Source of the DNA: Pseudomonas peradeniyensis
GTDB lineage: Bacteria > Pseudomonadota > Gammaproteobacteria > Pseudomonadales > Pseudomonadaceae
Reading direction: 5' to 3'
Assembly (NCBI RefSeq): GCF_014268935.2
Contig: NZ_JABWRJ020000001.1
Span: 1,674,001-1,738,000 of the forward strand
DNA length: 64,000 bases
Shown: piece after piece, positions 48,043 through 59,500 of the stretch
Numbering within the stretch: the stretch's first letter is position 1
Layout of the letters: each line of letters begins with the position of its first letter
The notes under the pieces: model-generated
Database searches by the model: none
What the model saw: the letters and a program-made list of their open reading frames with translations, nothing else
Told to the model about the DNA's origin: nothing
Translations under genes and position numbers: made by a program

Positions 48043-48708
48043 ATGTGCGGACGGCTGAGCCAGTACCGCGGGCTCCATGACTTCGTTGAAACCCTGAGCA
48101 TGCCGCGGGCCTGGCGGAACAATGTCGGTGAGCAGCCGCTCGGTCATTACAACGTTGCACCGAGCACGCAGGTTGCAGTGCTTCGGGTAGATGGCACAGG
48201 CCCGCGTGCAGACATGGTGAGGTGGGGATGGCGCCCGCACTGGGCGACCGACCATGCTGCGCCGATCAATGCCCGCGTCGAAAAGGTGGCGCACGGTGCC
48301 TTCTTTCGGGCGATATGGCCATACCGGGCCATCACCCCGGTGGACGGCTGGTATGAATGGGTGGATGAAGGCGGGCCGAAGAAGCAGCCCTACTACATCC
48401 GCCGACACGACGGTCGCCCTGCCCTGTGCGCCGCCATCGGCCAGTTCGCCGGCAGCGATCATGACGGGTTCGTGATCATCACCGCCGATGCCCAGGGCGG
48501 CCTGCTCGACGTGCACGACCGGCGGCCGGTTGTCCTGTCATCTGACCTGGCGATCGAATGGATGTCGGCCCCTATGCCCAGTGAACACGCCGAGCAGTTG
48601 CTGCTCAACCTGGGCGAGCCGCCGGAGACTTTTGAGTGGTACCGGGTGGGCGCTGCAGTGGGTAACGTACGTAATCAAGGACAGGAACTGATCGAACCGA
48701 TTCAATGA
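48043..48708 (+). CDS. yedK: SRAP domain DNA-protein crosslink protein (YedK/HMCES)
   Basis: The 221-residue SRAP protein has the catalytic Cys2 (MCGR), exposed after Met removal. Active-site residues N37 (NVAPS), N75 (INARVEK), E104 (GWYEW) and H157 (VHDRRP) are all present. Such proteins form a thiazolidine crosslink with abasic sites in single-stranded DNA and shield them. AGGAGG precedes the start. The gene is outside any visible SOS operon. Confidence 0.92.
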   Translation: MCGRLSQYRGLHDFVETLSMPRAWRNNVGEQPLGHYNVAPSTQVAVLRVDGTGPRADMVRWGWRPHWATDHAAPINARVEKVAHGAFFRAIWPYRAITPVDGWYEWVDEGGPKKQPYYIRRHDGRPALCAAIGQFAGSDHDGFVIITADAQGGLLDVHDRRPVVLSSDLAIEWMSAPMPSEHAEQLLLNLGEPPETFEWYRVGAAVGNVRNQGQELIEPIQ

Positions 48709-48752
48709 AGAATAAGCCGCTGGCAAGGGGCTTCAGGTTCGCTCCGCCCATC

Positions 48753-48925
48753 TCAATCTGCAGCCGTCCAGACAGCCAGCTCATAGCCATCTGGGTCGAT
48801 GAAGTGGAACCGTTTTCCACCTGGGAACGAAAACACTTCCCGGCTGGTCTCGCCGCCCGCCGCCAGGACACTGGGCAGGTGGAGCCAGTCCAGCCACCGA
48901 CGCCAGTCAATCGTTTTTATAGAAT
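48753..48925 (-). pseudogene. C-terminal stump of a VOC/glyoxalase-like gene
   Basis: In one minus-strand frame these bases encode a segment ending with the VOC-family pattern FSFPGGKRFHFIDPDGYELAVW and then a stop. The upstream part of the domain, a start codon and the first metal ligand are missing. The adjacent lipoprotein gene ends inside it at 48917. It is best read as a truncated gene. Confidence 0.65.
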
Positions 48926-49324
48926 GGCGGGAGTACCGATGAGCTCATTGGTCTTCATATCAATAATTTCGACTCTCCCACTCCAGTCCTCCAAGGGGGT
49001 GTACGTCATGCCGTACTGACGCCCAGCGACCAGGTCAACGTCTATATACACAGATAGCGTGGCCTGAGTACCGGTCCACTTCTTGATTTCAAGGCGGTGA
49101 GGTCCCGCCGTCAGGCGGTATTCTGTTCTTTGTGTGTACAACACATACAAGGTGTCCTCGCCATCCACGCTGGCGATCGTGAGCGTTTTTTCAATGGCTT
49201 GGATTCTTGCTGTCCTGGACTCCGGCAAGGCCTCCGTGCCCTTCTGCGTGTAGGGCGTGCATCCACCGATCACAGCAAGCAACAGTGCAACACCGTAGAT
49301 TTTAAGTCCGTGCATTACCCGCAT
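48917..49324 (-). CDS. Putative lipoprotein with beta-sandwich-like domain
   Basis: The 135-residue product has a signal with lipobox IGGC (Cys22) behind an AGAGGA ribosome site at 49324. It then has a small beta domain (LYVLYTQRTEYRLTAGPHRLEIKKW, VDLVAGRQYGMTYTPLEDWSGRVEIID). The G-x-H-x-L-x-I strand and AGRQY strand recall the protein at 1013-1435. It reads over the stump of a VOC gene at its 3' end. Confidence 0.6.
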   Translation of the reverse strand: MRVMHGLKIYGVALLLAVIGGCTPYTQKGTEALPESRTARIQAIEKTLTIASVDGEDTLYVLYTQRTEYRLTAGPHRLEIKKWTGTQATLSVYIDVDLVAGRQYGMTYTPLEDWSGRVEIIDMKTNELIGTPAIL

Positions 49325-49400
49325 GTTGTCCTCTGTATCCGGCTGAAATGTCACGCTATTCAACCCTAACCAGCATCGAATTGCCACTATATCGCCATTA

Positions 49401-49785
49401 GCCAGGAGGGCAACGCATGCATGGTCTGAGGCGAACGACTTCAACGTCGGCCTACCCTGCAAGCCATTTGTGTTCCAACCGAGCAAAGGTGGGCTGTGGA
49501 TCAACGAACCAAGTGTTACAATCTGCCCCTTCAAATCAGCGCCCATGGCGTTGGACATCCGTGAACGCCGGCAGTAAGACCCCCGCCACACCTACGCAAC
49601 CATGTGCCTGAGGGCTGGGATGAACCGAAGCGTTCATCGCGAACCCGCTCGGCCATGGCGTCAGGATGTTGCTTTCTACCTACGCGAAATGGATCAGCTC
49701 CTCCTCGGACTGGAGGGAGCTGGAGAAGCTGCTGCCCCGAGTCGTCTTGACCCAAGATTGGCCCAAGACTGACGACAAGGCCTAA
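49401..49785 (+). pseudogene. Degraded tyrosine recombinase (integrase) C-terminal end
   Basis: One frame gives PFVFQPSKGGLWINEP and IRERRQ, then an in-frame stop TAA at 49575-49577. The box II motif (RHTYATMCLRAGMN) follows and ends at about 49613. The frame then shifts, and the continuation (AFIANPLGHGVRMLLSTYAKW) holds the LGH and the nucleophile Tyr of a phage/ICE-type integrase, ending in a stop at 49785. The N-terminal core-binding domain is missing. The gene is dead by a stop, a frameshift and truncation. Confidence 0.8.
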
Positions 49786-49817
49786 ATACACCTCTGGAAC
49801 CCCCGTAGGACAAGCAC

Positions 49818-51404
<1,587 letters not shown>

Positions 51405-51423
51405 TCCAAGGCTGGGCAACCTT

Positions 51424-51476
51424 CATCGCGGGGCAAGCCCGCTCCCACATTGTGGGGGCGGGCTTGCCCCGCGATG
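51424..51476. repeat. REP hairpin after ybiT
   Basis: CATCGCGGGGCAAGCCCGCTCCCAC is followed by a short ATT loop and an almost exact complement. It begins 20 bases after the ybiT stop and probably marks the transcript end. Confidence 0.8.
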
Positions 51477-51559
51477 CGTTTAATTAGTTAGCCTGCTTTC
51501 TTTTCCGTCGCGCAGCGGCCATGATGGGCACAGCCCACCGCCCGCCCGCGAACGAGCCC

Positions 51560-52726
51560 ATGACCGCGCCACACGCCTCCAGCGTCACCCTGCAGATCCT
51601 CTCGATCGTCTTCTACACCTTCATCGCCTTCCTCTGCATCGGCCTGCCGATCGCGGTGCTGCCCGGCCATGTGCACGACCAGCTGGGCTTCGGCGCGGTG
51701 ATCGCCGGCCTGACCATCGGCCTGCAGTACTTGGCCACCCTGCTCAGCCGGCCCTTCGCCGGGCGGGTGGCGGACACCCTCGGCGGCAAGCGCGCGATCC
51801 GCTACGGCCTGTACGGTATCGCCGGCTGCGGCGCGCTGACCCTGCTGTCGGCCTGGACCCTCGCCCTGCCCTGGCTGAGCCTGGCGCTGCTACTGGGCGG
51901 CCGGCTGTTGCTGGGCATCGCCCAGGGGCTGATCGGCGTCGCGACGCTGAGCTGGGGCATCGGCCAGGTGGGGCCGGAGCATACCGCGCGGGTCATTTCC
52001 TGGAACGGCATCGCCTCCTATGGCGCCATCGCCATCGGCGCGCCCGCCGGCGTGCTGCTGGTGGATGGCCTGAGCTTCGCCGTGCTCGGACCGGCACTGC
52101 TGGGCCTGGCGCTGCTGGCCCTGTTGGTGCTGCGCACCCGGCCGGACGTGGTGGTGGTGCGCGGCGAACGGTTGCCGTTCTGGTCGGCGTTCGGCCGCGT
52201 GGCGCCCTGTGGCGTGGGGCTGACCCTGGCGTCGATCGGCTACGGTACCCTGACCACCTTCGTCACCCTGTACTACCTCGAGCGAGGCTGGATCGGCGCC
52301 GCCTGGTGCCTGAGCGCCTTCGGCCTGTGCTTCATCCTCTCGCGGCTGCTGTTCGTCAACGCGGTCAACCGCTTCGGCGGCTACAACGTGGCCATCGCCT
52401 GCATGGCCACCGAAGTGCTCGGACTGACCCTGCTGTGGCTGGCACCCTCGCCGTTGTGGGCGATGGTCGGTGCCGGGTTGACCGGCTTCGGCCTGTCGCT
52501 GGTGTACCCGGCGCTGGGCGTCGAGGCGATCCGCCAGGTGCCCAGCAGCAGCCGTGGCGCCGGGCTGGGCGCCTACGCGGTGTTCTTCGACCTGGCGCTG
52601 GCCATCGCCGGCCCGGTGATGGGCGCGGTAGCGGTGCACCTGGGGTATGCCTCGATCTTCTGCGTCGCCGCCCTGCTCGCCCTGTCAGGGGTGGGCCTGA
52701 CCCTGCTGCTGGCCCGCCGCGGCTGA
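51560..52726 (+). CDS. MFS transporter, YhhS/YfcJ type
   Basis: The 388-residue protein has about 12 hydrophobic segments and the MFS A-motif-like GRVADTLGGKRAIRYG after helix 2. The start LSIVFYTFIAFLCIGLPIAVLPGHVHDQLGFGAVIAGLTIGLQYLATLLSRPFAG matches the YhhS/YfcJ group. These are putative drug or arabinose-type efflux pumps, and substrates are not known. An ATG at 51521 is a longer alternative. Confidence 0.85.
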   Translation: MTAPHASSVTLQILSIVFYTFIAFLCIGLPIAVLPGHVHDQLGFGAVIAGLTIGLQYLATLLSRPFAGRVADTLGGKRAIRYGLYGIAGCGALTLLSAWTLALPWLSLALLLGGRLLLGIAQGLIGVATLSWGIGQVGPEHTARVISWNGIASYGAIAIGAPAGVLLVDGLSFAVLGPALLGLALLALLVLRTRPDVVVVRGERLPFWSAFGRVAPCGVGLTLASIGYGTLTTFVTLYYLERGWIGAAWCLSAFGLCFILSRLLFVNAVNRFGGYNVAIACMATEVLGLTLLWLAPSPLWAMVGAGLTGFGLSLVYPALGVEAIRQVPSSSRGAGLGAYAVFFDLALAIAGPVMGAVAVHLGYASIFCVAALLALSGVGLTLLLARRG

Positions 52727-53734
52727 ACGTTCGGCGGGCTCCGGAGCGCCCAGTGCCTGGCTGAAGAAGGCGGTGGTCTCGCTGCGCAGCGAACGATGGA
52801 TATGCCGACGGTCGACGCCCTCGGCGTCCTTGCACAGCACTGGCATGCGCTGATGCTGCTCGTCGTCGCAGGGGGCCATGAACACGAAGTGTCCGGCACC
52901 GGCCAGCAGGCGGTAGTCGGGCGTGACCGGCAGCTTGCGCGCCAGGGCATCGGCGTTATGCTCCAGAGCCAGGAGCTGGTCGTTGTCACCGCTGTAGATC
53001 AGCGCCGGCACCTGCACGCCGGCCAGGGCGTGGCGGCCGAACATCAGGCTCAACGGCGCCATCAGCATCACCGCGCCCACCCGGGGGTCGGCGCGGGGCG
53101 CCAGCTCGCTGTGGTCGGCGATCAGCACGCCATGGGTCTTGCAGGCGTCGGCGTCGGTGGGGCGTTGCTCGCAATAGCGGCGCAGGCGTTCGAGGTCGGG
53201 CCGTGCGCCGGACAGGATCAGCGCGGTCTCACCGCCGGCGGAATAACCGATCACCCCAACCTTGCCGTCATTCAGATACGGCGCGAGCAGCCTGTCGTTG
53301 CGCGCCGCGGTGATCGCGGCGCTGATCTGCAGCGGCCGCCCATAGAGGTTGCTGAGGGTACCCAGGCGGCTATGGTCGCGGTTGTTGTCCCCGGGGTGAA
53401 CCACCGCCACCACCACGAAACCCTGGCGGGCCAGGCCATTGGCCAGGTCATGCAAGGCCATCGGGCTGCCGGTGTTACCGTGGGAAATCACCAGCAGCGG
53501 GAACTGCCCCATGGCTACCGGCGCCTCTTCGGCGACACGGGTCTGGTAGCCCTCGATGCGCACCGGGCGCGCTTCGCCGCTGGAGGGGTAGAACACCAGC
53601 GCCTGCATGGGCCGGGCGTCCACCGGGTCAGTGAGCGTCAAGCGGTGCAACCCGGCCACCCACGGCGCCGCGTCGGCGCGGGCCAGCAGGCCGCCGAGCA
53701 GCAACAGCGCCATCAGCATACGGGTTCGTTTCAT
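52685..53734 (-). CDS. Secreted alpha/beta hydrolase (PAF-acetylhydrolase/dienelactone-hydrolase-like)
   Basis: The 349-residue product has a signal peptide (residues 1-22, ADA) and an alpha/beta hydrolase fold. It shows SHGNTGSPMALHDLANGLARQGFVVV, the nucleophile elbow GYSAGG, and GAGHFVF with a likely catalytic His. The layout matches predicted dienelactone hydrolase or platelet-activating-factor acetylhydrolase-like esterases of the periplasm. It overlaps the convergent MFS gene by 42 bases. Confidence 0.8.
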   Translation of the reverse strand: MKRTRMLMALLLLGGLLARADAAPWVAGLHRLTLTDPVDARPMQALVFYPSSGEARPVRIEGYQTRVAEEAPVAMGQFPLLVISHGNTGSPMALHDLANGLARQGFVVVAVVHPGDNNRDHSRLGTLSNLYGRPLQISAAITAARNDRLLAPYLNDGKVGVIGYSAGGETALILSGARPDLERLRRYCEQRPTDADACKTHGVLIADHSELAPRADPRVGAVMLMAPLSLMFGRHALAGVQVPALIYSGDNDQLLALEHNADALARKLPVTPDYRLLAGAGHFVFMAPCDDEQHQRMPVLCKDAEGVDRRHIHRSLRSETTAFFSQALGAPEPAERSAAAGQQQGQAHP

Positions 53735-53882
53735 CGCAGGGCACTCCTCGTCGCAAGGCACTGCGCAGCACTCGGGTATGGATGCCAGCATAGAACCCGG
53801 CTCGCAGCCGGCACATGAAAACTGGATGAAAAAAGCCGACTGGCGCGCTGGGCGGCAGTCGGCTTTGGGTGCGCAGTGGCGA

Positions 53883-54494
53883 TCAGGCGGCGGCGAACAG
53901 CTCACCGGCGATCTGCGCCTGGGCGGCGTCGATGGCCTTGGCGCGGTGCTCCGGGCCGTAGGCCAGGCCATGGGCGCGGACGATTTCCAGGTCGGTGATA
54001 CCGATGAAGCCGAGGAACACCTTGAGGAAGTCTTCATGGCCGACGCCGGTAGGCTGGCCCTGATGCAGGCCGCCAGCGGTGGACACCAGGATCACCTTCT
54101 TGTCGCCACACAGGCCTTCAGGGCCGGCCTCGGTGTAGCGGAAGGTCTTGCCGGCCACCGCCACGCGGTCGATCCAGGCCTTGAGCTGGGTCGGCACGGT
54201 GAAGTTGTACATCGGCGCGCCGATCACCACGGCGTCGGCGGCGAGGAATTCTTCCAGGGTCTCGGTGCTCAGCTTGGCTTCATGGGCCTGTGCAGCGTCG
54301 CGCATCTCTTCCGGGGTGCCGGCGGCCACCAGGGTAGCGGCGGAGAAGTGGCTGATGGCGTCAGCAGCCAAATCGCGGTAGACCACTTCGAGGCTCGGGT
54401 CGGCGGCTTTCCAGGCCTCGACCACTTCGCGGCTCAGCTGGCGGGAGGCGGAATTGTCGCCCAGGATGCTCGAATCGATATGCAACAGTTTCAT
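53883..54494 (-). CDS. azoR: FMN-dependent NADH-azoreductase
   Basis: The 203-residue flavodoxin-fold protein has the AzoR landmarks: [21 protein letters not shown] for FMN phosphate binding, [19 protein letters not shown], and the STAGG loop. It reduces quinones and azo bonds with NAD(P)H. It is divergent from the LysR gene at 54628, a common pairing for azoR genes, so that regulator may control it. Confidence 0.92.
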   Translation of the reverse strand: MKLLHIDSSILGDNSASRQLSREVVEAWKAADPSLEVVYRDLAADAISHFSAATLVAAGTPEEMRDAAQAHEAKLSTETLEEFLAADAVVIGAPMYNFTVPTQLKAWIDRVAVAGKTFRYTEAGPEGLCGDKKVILVSTAGGLHQGQPTGVGHEDFLKVFLGFIGITDLEIVRAHGLAYGPEHRAKAIDAAQAQIAGELFAAA

Positions 54495-54627
54495 GGGACT
54501 CTCCTGTGAATGAAGACCGCGGCGGTGGGCGATCACGATGGGAGCAATCCTATCGGCACATCGAATAGCTGATAAGTCGGTAAAAACGCGTTAGTTTGTT
54601 CCACTGATGGAACAATGAGATGGCCAA

Positions 54628-55530
54628 ATGCAAGACCTCAACGACCTCTTCTACTTCGCCCGGGTGGTCGAAGCCGGTGGCTTCGCCGCCGCCGGGCGCC
54701 AGCTGGGCATCCCCAAGTCGCGCCTGTCGCGGCGCATCGCCGAGCTGGAGGAGCGCCTGGGCACCCGCCTGCTGCAGCGCACCACCCGGCAGCTCAAGCT
54801 TACCGCCGTGGGCGAGCGCTACCTGAACCACTGCCAGGCCATGCTGCTGGAGGCGGAGATGGCCGACGAGGTGGTGGCCAGCATGTCCAGCGAGCCCCGT
54901 GGCCGCCTGCGGGTGTCCTGCCCGGTGGCCCTGGCCCACGCCTTTCTGCCTGATGTGATCAGTCGTTTTCTCGCCCAGTACCCCCAAGTGCAGCTGGACA
55001 TGGTGCTGCTCAACCGTCGGGTCGACCTGATCTCCGAGGGCATCGACGTGGCCCTGCGCGTGCGCGACCTGGGCGACGAGGACCCAGCCCTGGTCACCCG
55101 GCGCCTGCGCCAGGCGCAGATGCAGCTGGTGGCCGCGCCGGGCTTCGCCGACCACATTCGTGATCCCGCCGAGCTGGCCAGCCTGCCGGTGCTCGGTGCG
55201 GCCGAGGCAGACCGCCTGGTGCACTTCCGTCTGCACGGGCCGCACGGTCGCCAGGAAGATGTCGCCCTGGAGCCACGTCTGGCCATCGACGACTTCGTCG
55301 TGCGTAACGCCGCGGTGCGTGCGGGCCTGGGCTTCACCGCCCTGCCATCGATGTTCTGCGAGGAGGAACTGGCCCGTGGCGAACTGGTGCGCCTGCTGCC
55401 AGACTGGTCGCTGCCCGGCGGCTACCTGCAGGCGGTCTACCCGCACCGCCGTGGCCTGCTGCCGGCGGTACGCGCGTGGATCGATCACCTGGCAGCCTCG
55501 TTCGAGGCGTGTGGAGAGCGTTATGTCTGA
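54628..55530 (+). CDS. LysR-family regulator
   Basis: The 300-residue protein has the N-terminal LysR helix-turn-helix (LNDLFYFARVVEAGGFAAAGRQLGIPKSRLSRRIAELEERLGTRLLQRTTR) and a type 2 periplasmic-fold sensor domain. It is divergent from azoR with 133 bases between, so it may control azoR in response to quinones or similar electrophiles; this is inferred. It overlaps the start of the next gene by eight bases. Confidence 0.92.
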   Translation: MQDLNDLFYFARVVEAGGFAAAGRQLGIPKSRLSRRIAELEERLGTRLLQRTTRQLKLTAVGERYLNHCQAMLLEAEMADEVVASMSSEPRGRLRVSCPVALAHAFLPDVISRFLAQYPQVQLDMVLLNRRVDLISEGIDVALRVRDLGDEDPALVTRRLRQAQMQLVAAPGFADHIRDPAELASLPVLGAAEADRLVHFRLHGPHGRQEDVALEPRLAIDDFVVRNAAVRAGLGFTALPSMFCEEELARGELVRLLPDWSLPGGYLQAVYPHRRGLLPAVRAWIDHLAASFEACGERYV

Positions 55531-55894
55531 GAAAAGGATGTCCGGGGAGCAGGTGGCGGCGCTGTGCCTGGCCCTCCCTGGGGCGCGGGAAGACTACAAA
55601 TGGGGTGGCATCCGGGTGTTCTCGGTGGCCGGCAACAAGATGTTCGCCGTGCAGGACCTGGGCGGTGCCGGCTTGTCGTTCAAGGTGGCCGACGAGCTGT
55701 TCCTCGGCTACTGCGACCGCCCCGGCATTCGCCCTGCGCCCTACCTGGCGCGGGCGAAGTGGATCAGCATGCTGCCGCCCTACCCCATGGGCCGCGACGA
55801 GCTGAGCGACCTGCTGCGTCGGTCGCATCAACTGGTGGTGCAGCGCTTGCCCAAACGTCAGCAGGCGGGGTTGCTGCTTGGGCCGACAAGCTGA
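55523..55894 (+). CDS. MmcQ/YjbR family DNA-binding-like protein
   Basis: The 123-residue protein fits the MmcQ/YjbR family: ALCLALPGAREDYKWGGIRVFSVAGNKMFAV, then SFKVADELFLGYCDRPGIRPAPYLARAKWI. These small proteins have a CyaY-like fold of uncertain role. The start overlaps the LysR stop, so the two genes are translationally coupled. Confidence 0.85.
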   Translation: MSEKRMSGEQVAALCLALPGAREDYKWGGIRVFSVAGNKMFAVQDLGGAGLSFKVADELFLGYCDRPGIRPAPYLARAKWISMLPPYPMGRDELSDLLRRSHQLVVQRLPKRQQAGLLLGPTS

Positions 55895-55912
55895 GTGCGC
55901 ATCGCAGCACCT

Positions 55913-56329
55913 TTATGCCTGAATGGGCGGCCCTTTGAGTTCGACGCGGTTGCCATCGGGGTCGTAACAGTACAGCGAGACACCCTCGCCTTCAGCCCCA
56001 TAGCGTTTCTCCCCGGCCTCGACCCGCACCCCGGCCTCACGCAGCAGTGCGCTCAGCGACGGTTCGTCGAACGGCTCGATACGCAGGCAGAAATGGTCGA
56101 CATTGTGCCCGCTCGGGCCGGGCTGAGCACCGCCCTGGCGTCCCAACGGGCCGTTGATCGCCACCAGGTCGATCAGACCGTCACCGGCCCCCAGATGGAT
56201 CATGCCCAGCGAATCCCGGCGTTTGCGCACCGGACAGCCAAGCAGTTCATGGTAGAAGGCCAGGCTGCGCTGCAGATCGCCGACGCGCAGGACCAGGTGG
56301 TCGATATGCAGGATGGTGAAAGCTGGCAT
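55913..56329 (-). CDS. VOC-family (glyoxalase/dioxygenase-like) protein
   Basis: The 138-residue protein has the VOC metal positions: HIDHLVLRV near the front, NVDHFCLRIEP in the middle and YCYDPDGNRVEL at the end. Length and pattern resemble virulence-associated or lyase-like single-domain members. The substrate is unknown. It converges on the MmcQ-type gene. Confidence 0.8.
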   Translation of the reverse strand: MPAFTILHIDHLVLRVGDLQRSLAFYHELLGCPVRKRRDSLGMIHLGAGDGLIDLVAINGPLGRQGGAQPGPSGHNVDHFCLRIEPFDEPSLSALLREAGVRVEAGEKRYGAEGEGVSLYCYDPDGNRVELKGPPIQA

Positions 56330-56550
56330 GGCAGTGCTCCACGTTCAGGCTTTGTCTAGACCATAGCAGCGTCGCCGCCGGATGACCTTAGGCCGTCGCC
56401 GTCAATGGCCGACGGTGGGTCCGCCGCAGGTGCTGTGGGCCAAACGGCTCCGAGCATGTCAGCCATCGCCCTGGAGACAGCTCAACTATGTACCGCCACA
56501 GGCCCTTCCTACTGTCCTTGAATGGTCGCCCCCCTCATTGGAATGCGACC

Positions 56551-59500
56551 ATGCACAGCATCGATCCTCCCTACCACCAGCAACAGATCCTGCGCAGCCT
56601 GCCCGGCTGGACCAGGCACCTGCATCCAACCCACGCGCAAAGGCTGTTGCGCCGGGCACACCGGGAGCATGTCAAGCCGGACGGACAGTTCGCGGACTGG
56701 TTCGTCCAGGCATCCCCTGTCCGCCAGACCGAGCTGCGCGAGGCCATCAAGCAGCGAACGACCAGCAGCAAGGCGCTGGCCAAGGCCTTGCAGGGGCTGC
56801 AGGGCATTACCGAGTTCTGTGAACCTTTGCTGAAGGCGCGACTGGGTGTCCAGGTGTCCATGACTGAAGCGCAGTTCAAGCAGCAACCCTTCATGCAGGT
56901 CCAGGAAGGAGGCATCCCCGACCCGGGGGCGTCCCATGACATACCTAACCCTCCGATCTTGACCGAGCTGCCGTCCGGCACCGCCACCCTCACCAGCCTG
57001 CTCGAAGCCGCTCTGCACAATTTCGAAGGCATGGCCGAGGTCGGCCCCTTCAGCACCCTGCAAGCCAGCGTCGACGACAGCACCTCGATCCCCGGGCTGA
57101 GTACCAGCACCTTCGTCAGCCACTGCCGTGCGCTCGACCTGGGCAAACGCTATCAGCAGCACCTGCAAGGTATCTATGGCGGTACGCGCAAGGGTGTGCT
57201 GCAACCGCTGTGGGCCCAGGCCCGACGCGATGAGCTTGCCGTACAGGCGCTGATCGCCCATATGCGTGGGTACCTGACAGATGATGGCCTCCAGGCCCTG
57301 CGCCAACTCTGCGCAACCGACCAAGCGCCGCGCTTTGGGACGGCAATGGCCTCGGTACGAACCTTGAGCATGCTGGGCATCCCACTGCACGACCTGTGGC
57401 TGTTGGCTGCCAACGACCAGTCCAATCCGCCCTATATCGCCTACCTGCCCTTCGACGATGATCGGCCGGTACAGGAGTTCATCAACCTGCTGGCCCTAGG
57501 TCGGTACCTGCGCCGCCGGCTGCTTGAGCCCGACTATAGAGAACGCTTTCTGGAACATGTCGCCCTCAAGGATCGCCCCGAGATGGCGAGAAAACTCAAG
57601 GCCAGGCTGTTCGAAGGCCCCAAGGCCGAGGTCATCCCCCTCGAGACACCTTCCCCCGCCTTTGCCGAGACCGAGCCCGGCACGCATCCCTGGCATGGAC
57701 AAGAGACCGCCAGCGAAACAGGTGATCCGTCGGCTCCGCGCCCCGTCCGCTTCCCGGCGCTGGCGGTTCATGAAACCGCCATTGCCTTCCCGGTGTGGCC
57801 CAAGCTGTTCAACGACCACGTGCAACGCCTGCAGGACGACGCTCGTGGCGTGGCGGTACCAACGGCGGACATCGACGCCAAGGCCCGGCGCGAACGCCTG
57901 ATGTTGTGGGGCGAGCGCGGCCTGACCCTGCTGGGAGTGGCGGCCATGTTCGTCCCCGGCCTGGACGTCGCCATGCTGGCCGTGGGTGCGTACCAGATCA
58001 TGGGCAGCATCTTCCACGCGTTCGAGGCCTGGTCCGAAGGTGACAACGCCCAGGCCGTGAGCCAGGTCGAGTCGTTGCTCATCAACCTCGGCAGCGTGGT
58101 CGCCATCGCCGGCGTCGCCAAGCTGGCAAAGGCCTCGGGATTCGTCGACTGGATGGAAAGTCTCTGGCTTGATGGTGAGGAGCGACTATGGCATCCGCAG
58201 CTTGAGCCATACCGCAGTCAGGTCGAACTGCCGAAGGAGCTGCAGCCGGACGACCAAGGCATCCTGCAGTATGACGACCGGCATTTCGTGGAGCTGGACG
58301 ACACCCTCCACGAGGTCCGCAAAGATACCGCGGGGGACTGGCGAATCTGCCATCCGGAAGACCCCAAGGCCTACCAGCCACGTTTGCTTGGCAATGGCAA
58401 AGGGGCTTGGCGCATGGCGCACGAGCGGCCGCAGGAATGGCCCCGGCTCAAGTTGATGCGCCGTCTCGGCCCACTTTGCAAGGGGTTGAGCGATGACGAC
58501 CTGCTGGCCGCACTCGACAGCAGCGGACTGGAACGAGGCGTGCTGGAGCAAGTCCACGTCGATGGCAAGCGCCCTGCGCCACTGCTGGAGGACGCCCTGC
58601 GACGACTCAAAGCCGACAGCACCGCCGACGACATCATCGCCCGCACCCGCCAGGGTCGTCCGCTGGCCGCCTACAAACAGTTCGCCATCAGCGTGCTCGG
58701 CGAACTGCCCGGCTGGCCCGAGGATGTGGTGCTGGAGGTGTTCGATGGCGCCGAACCGATGGGCAGCGCCACCCGCTATGGGCGCAACCGCCTCGGTGAC
58801 ACGGTCATCCAGCTGACCCGAAGCGACCTGGAGAACGGTGACCTGGCCCGGATCGTCCTGGAAAACCTGGAGGAAGAAACGGTTGCGGCGCTGCTGCCAG
58901 AAGGTACAGCAAACGAGCACCGCCAACAGGCCTTGCAGACGCTGATGGCCGACCGCTTGAGCACAAAGCGATCGTCACTGTTCAACAGCCTCTACAACAC
59001 CCAGTCCAAGCCACTCTCCCCTGTAACTTCAGCCATCGGCCGGCAGTTCTCCAGCTTGCCCCGGCAGGCACTTGACGAATTGGTCGGCCAGGCTAACACC
59101 GCCGAACGCGACAGCCTGCTTGCAGGCCGGGTCCCGCTGCGCATTGCCGAGGAAGCTCGGCTACTGCAAGCCCGCGTGCGACTGGACCGGGCCATCCTCG
59201 GTCTGTACCGCGACAGCCTGGCCAACACCGATAGCCAGATCATCAGCGACAACCTGCTGGCACGCCATCCGCAATGGTCCGCGCAACAGCGCTATCACGC
59301 GGCACTCGCCGACCGCTCCGCCGCCGCCCGGATGATTGGCCAGCAACCCGTGCCCTCCGGCTTTCGCTCGCCACTGCGGCTGAGTGATGGTAGGTATGGC
59401 TACCCTCTGAGTCCCGGGATATTCGCCTCTCGCGCCGAGCGCGAGCTGCATGCCTTGTACCCCGGGCTCACGGGGCGCGAGATCCGACAGCTGCTGGGTA

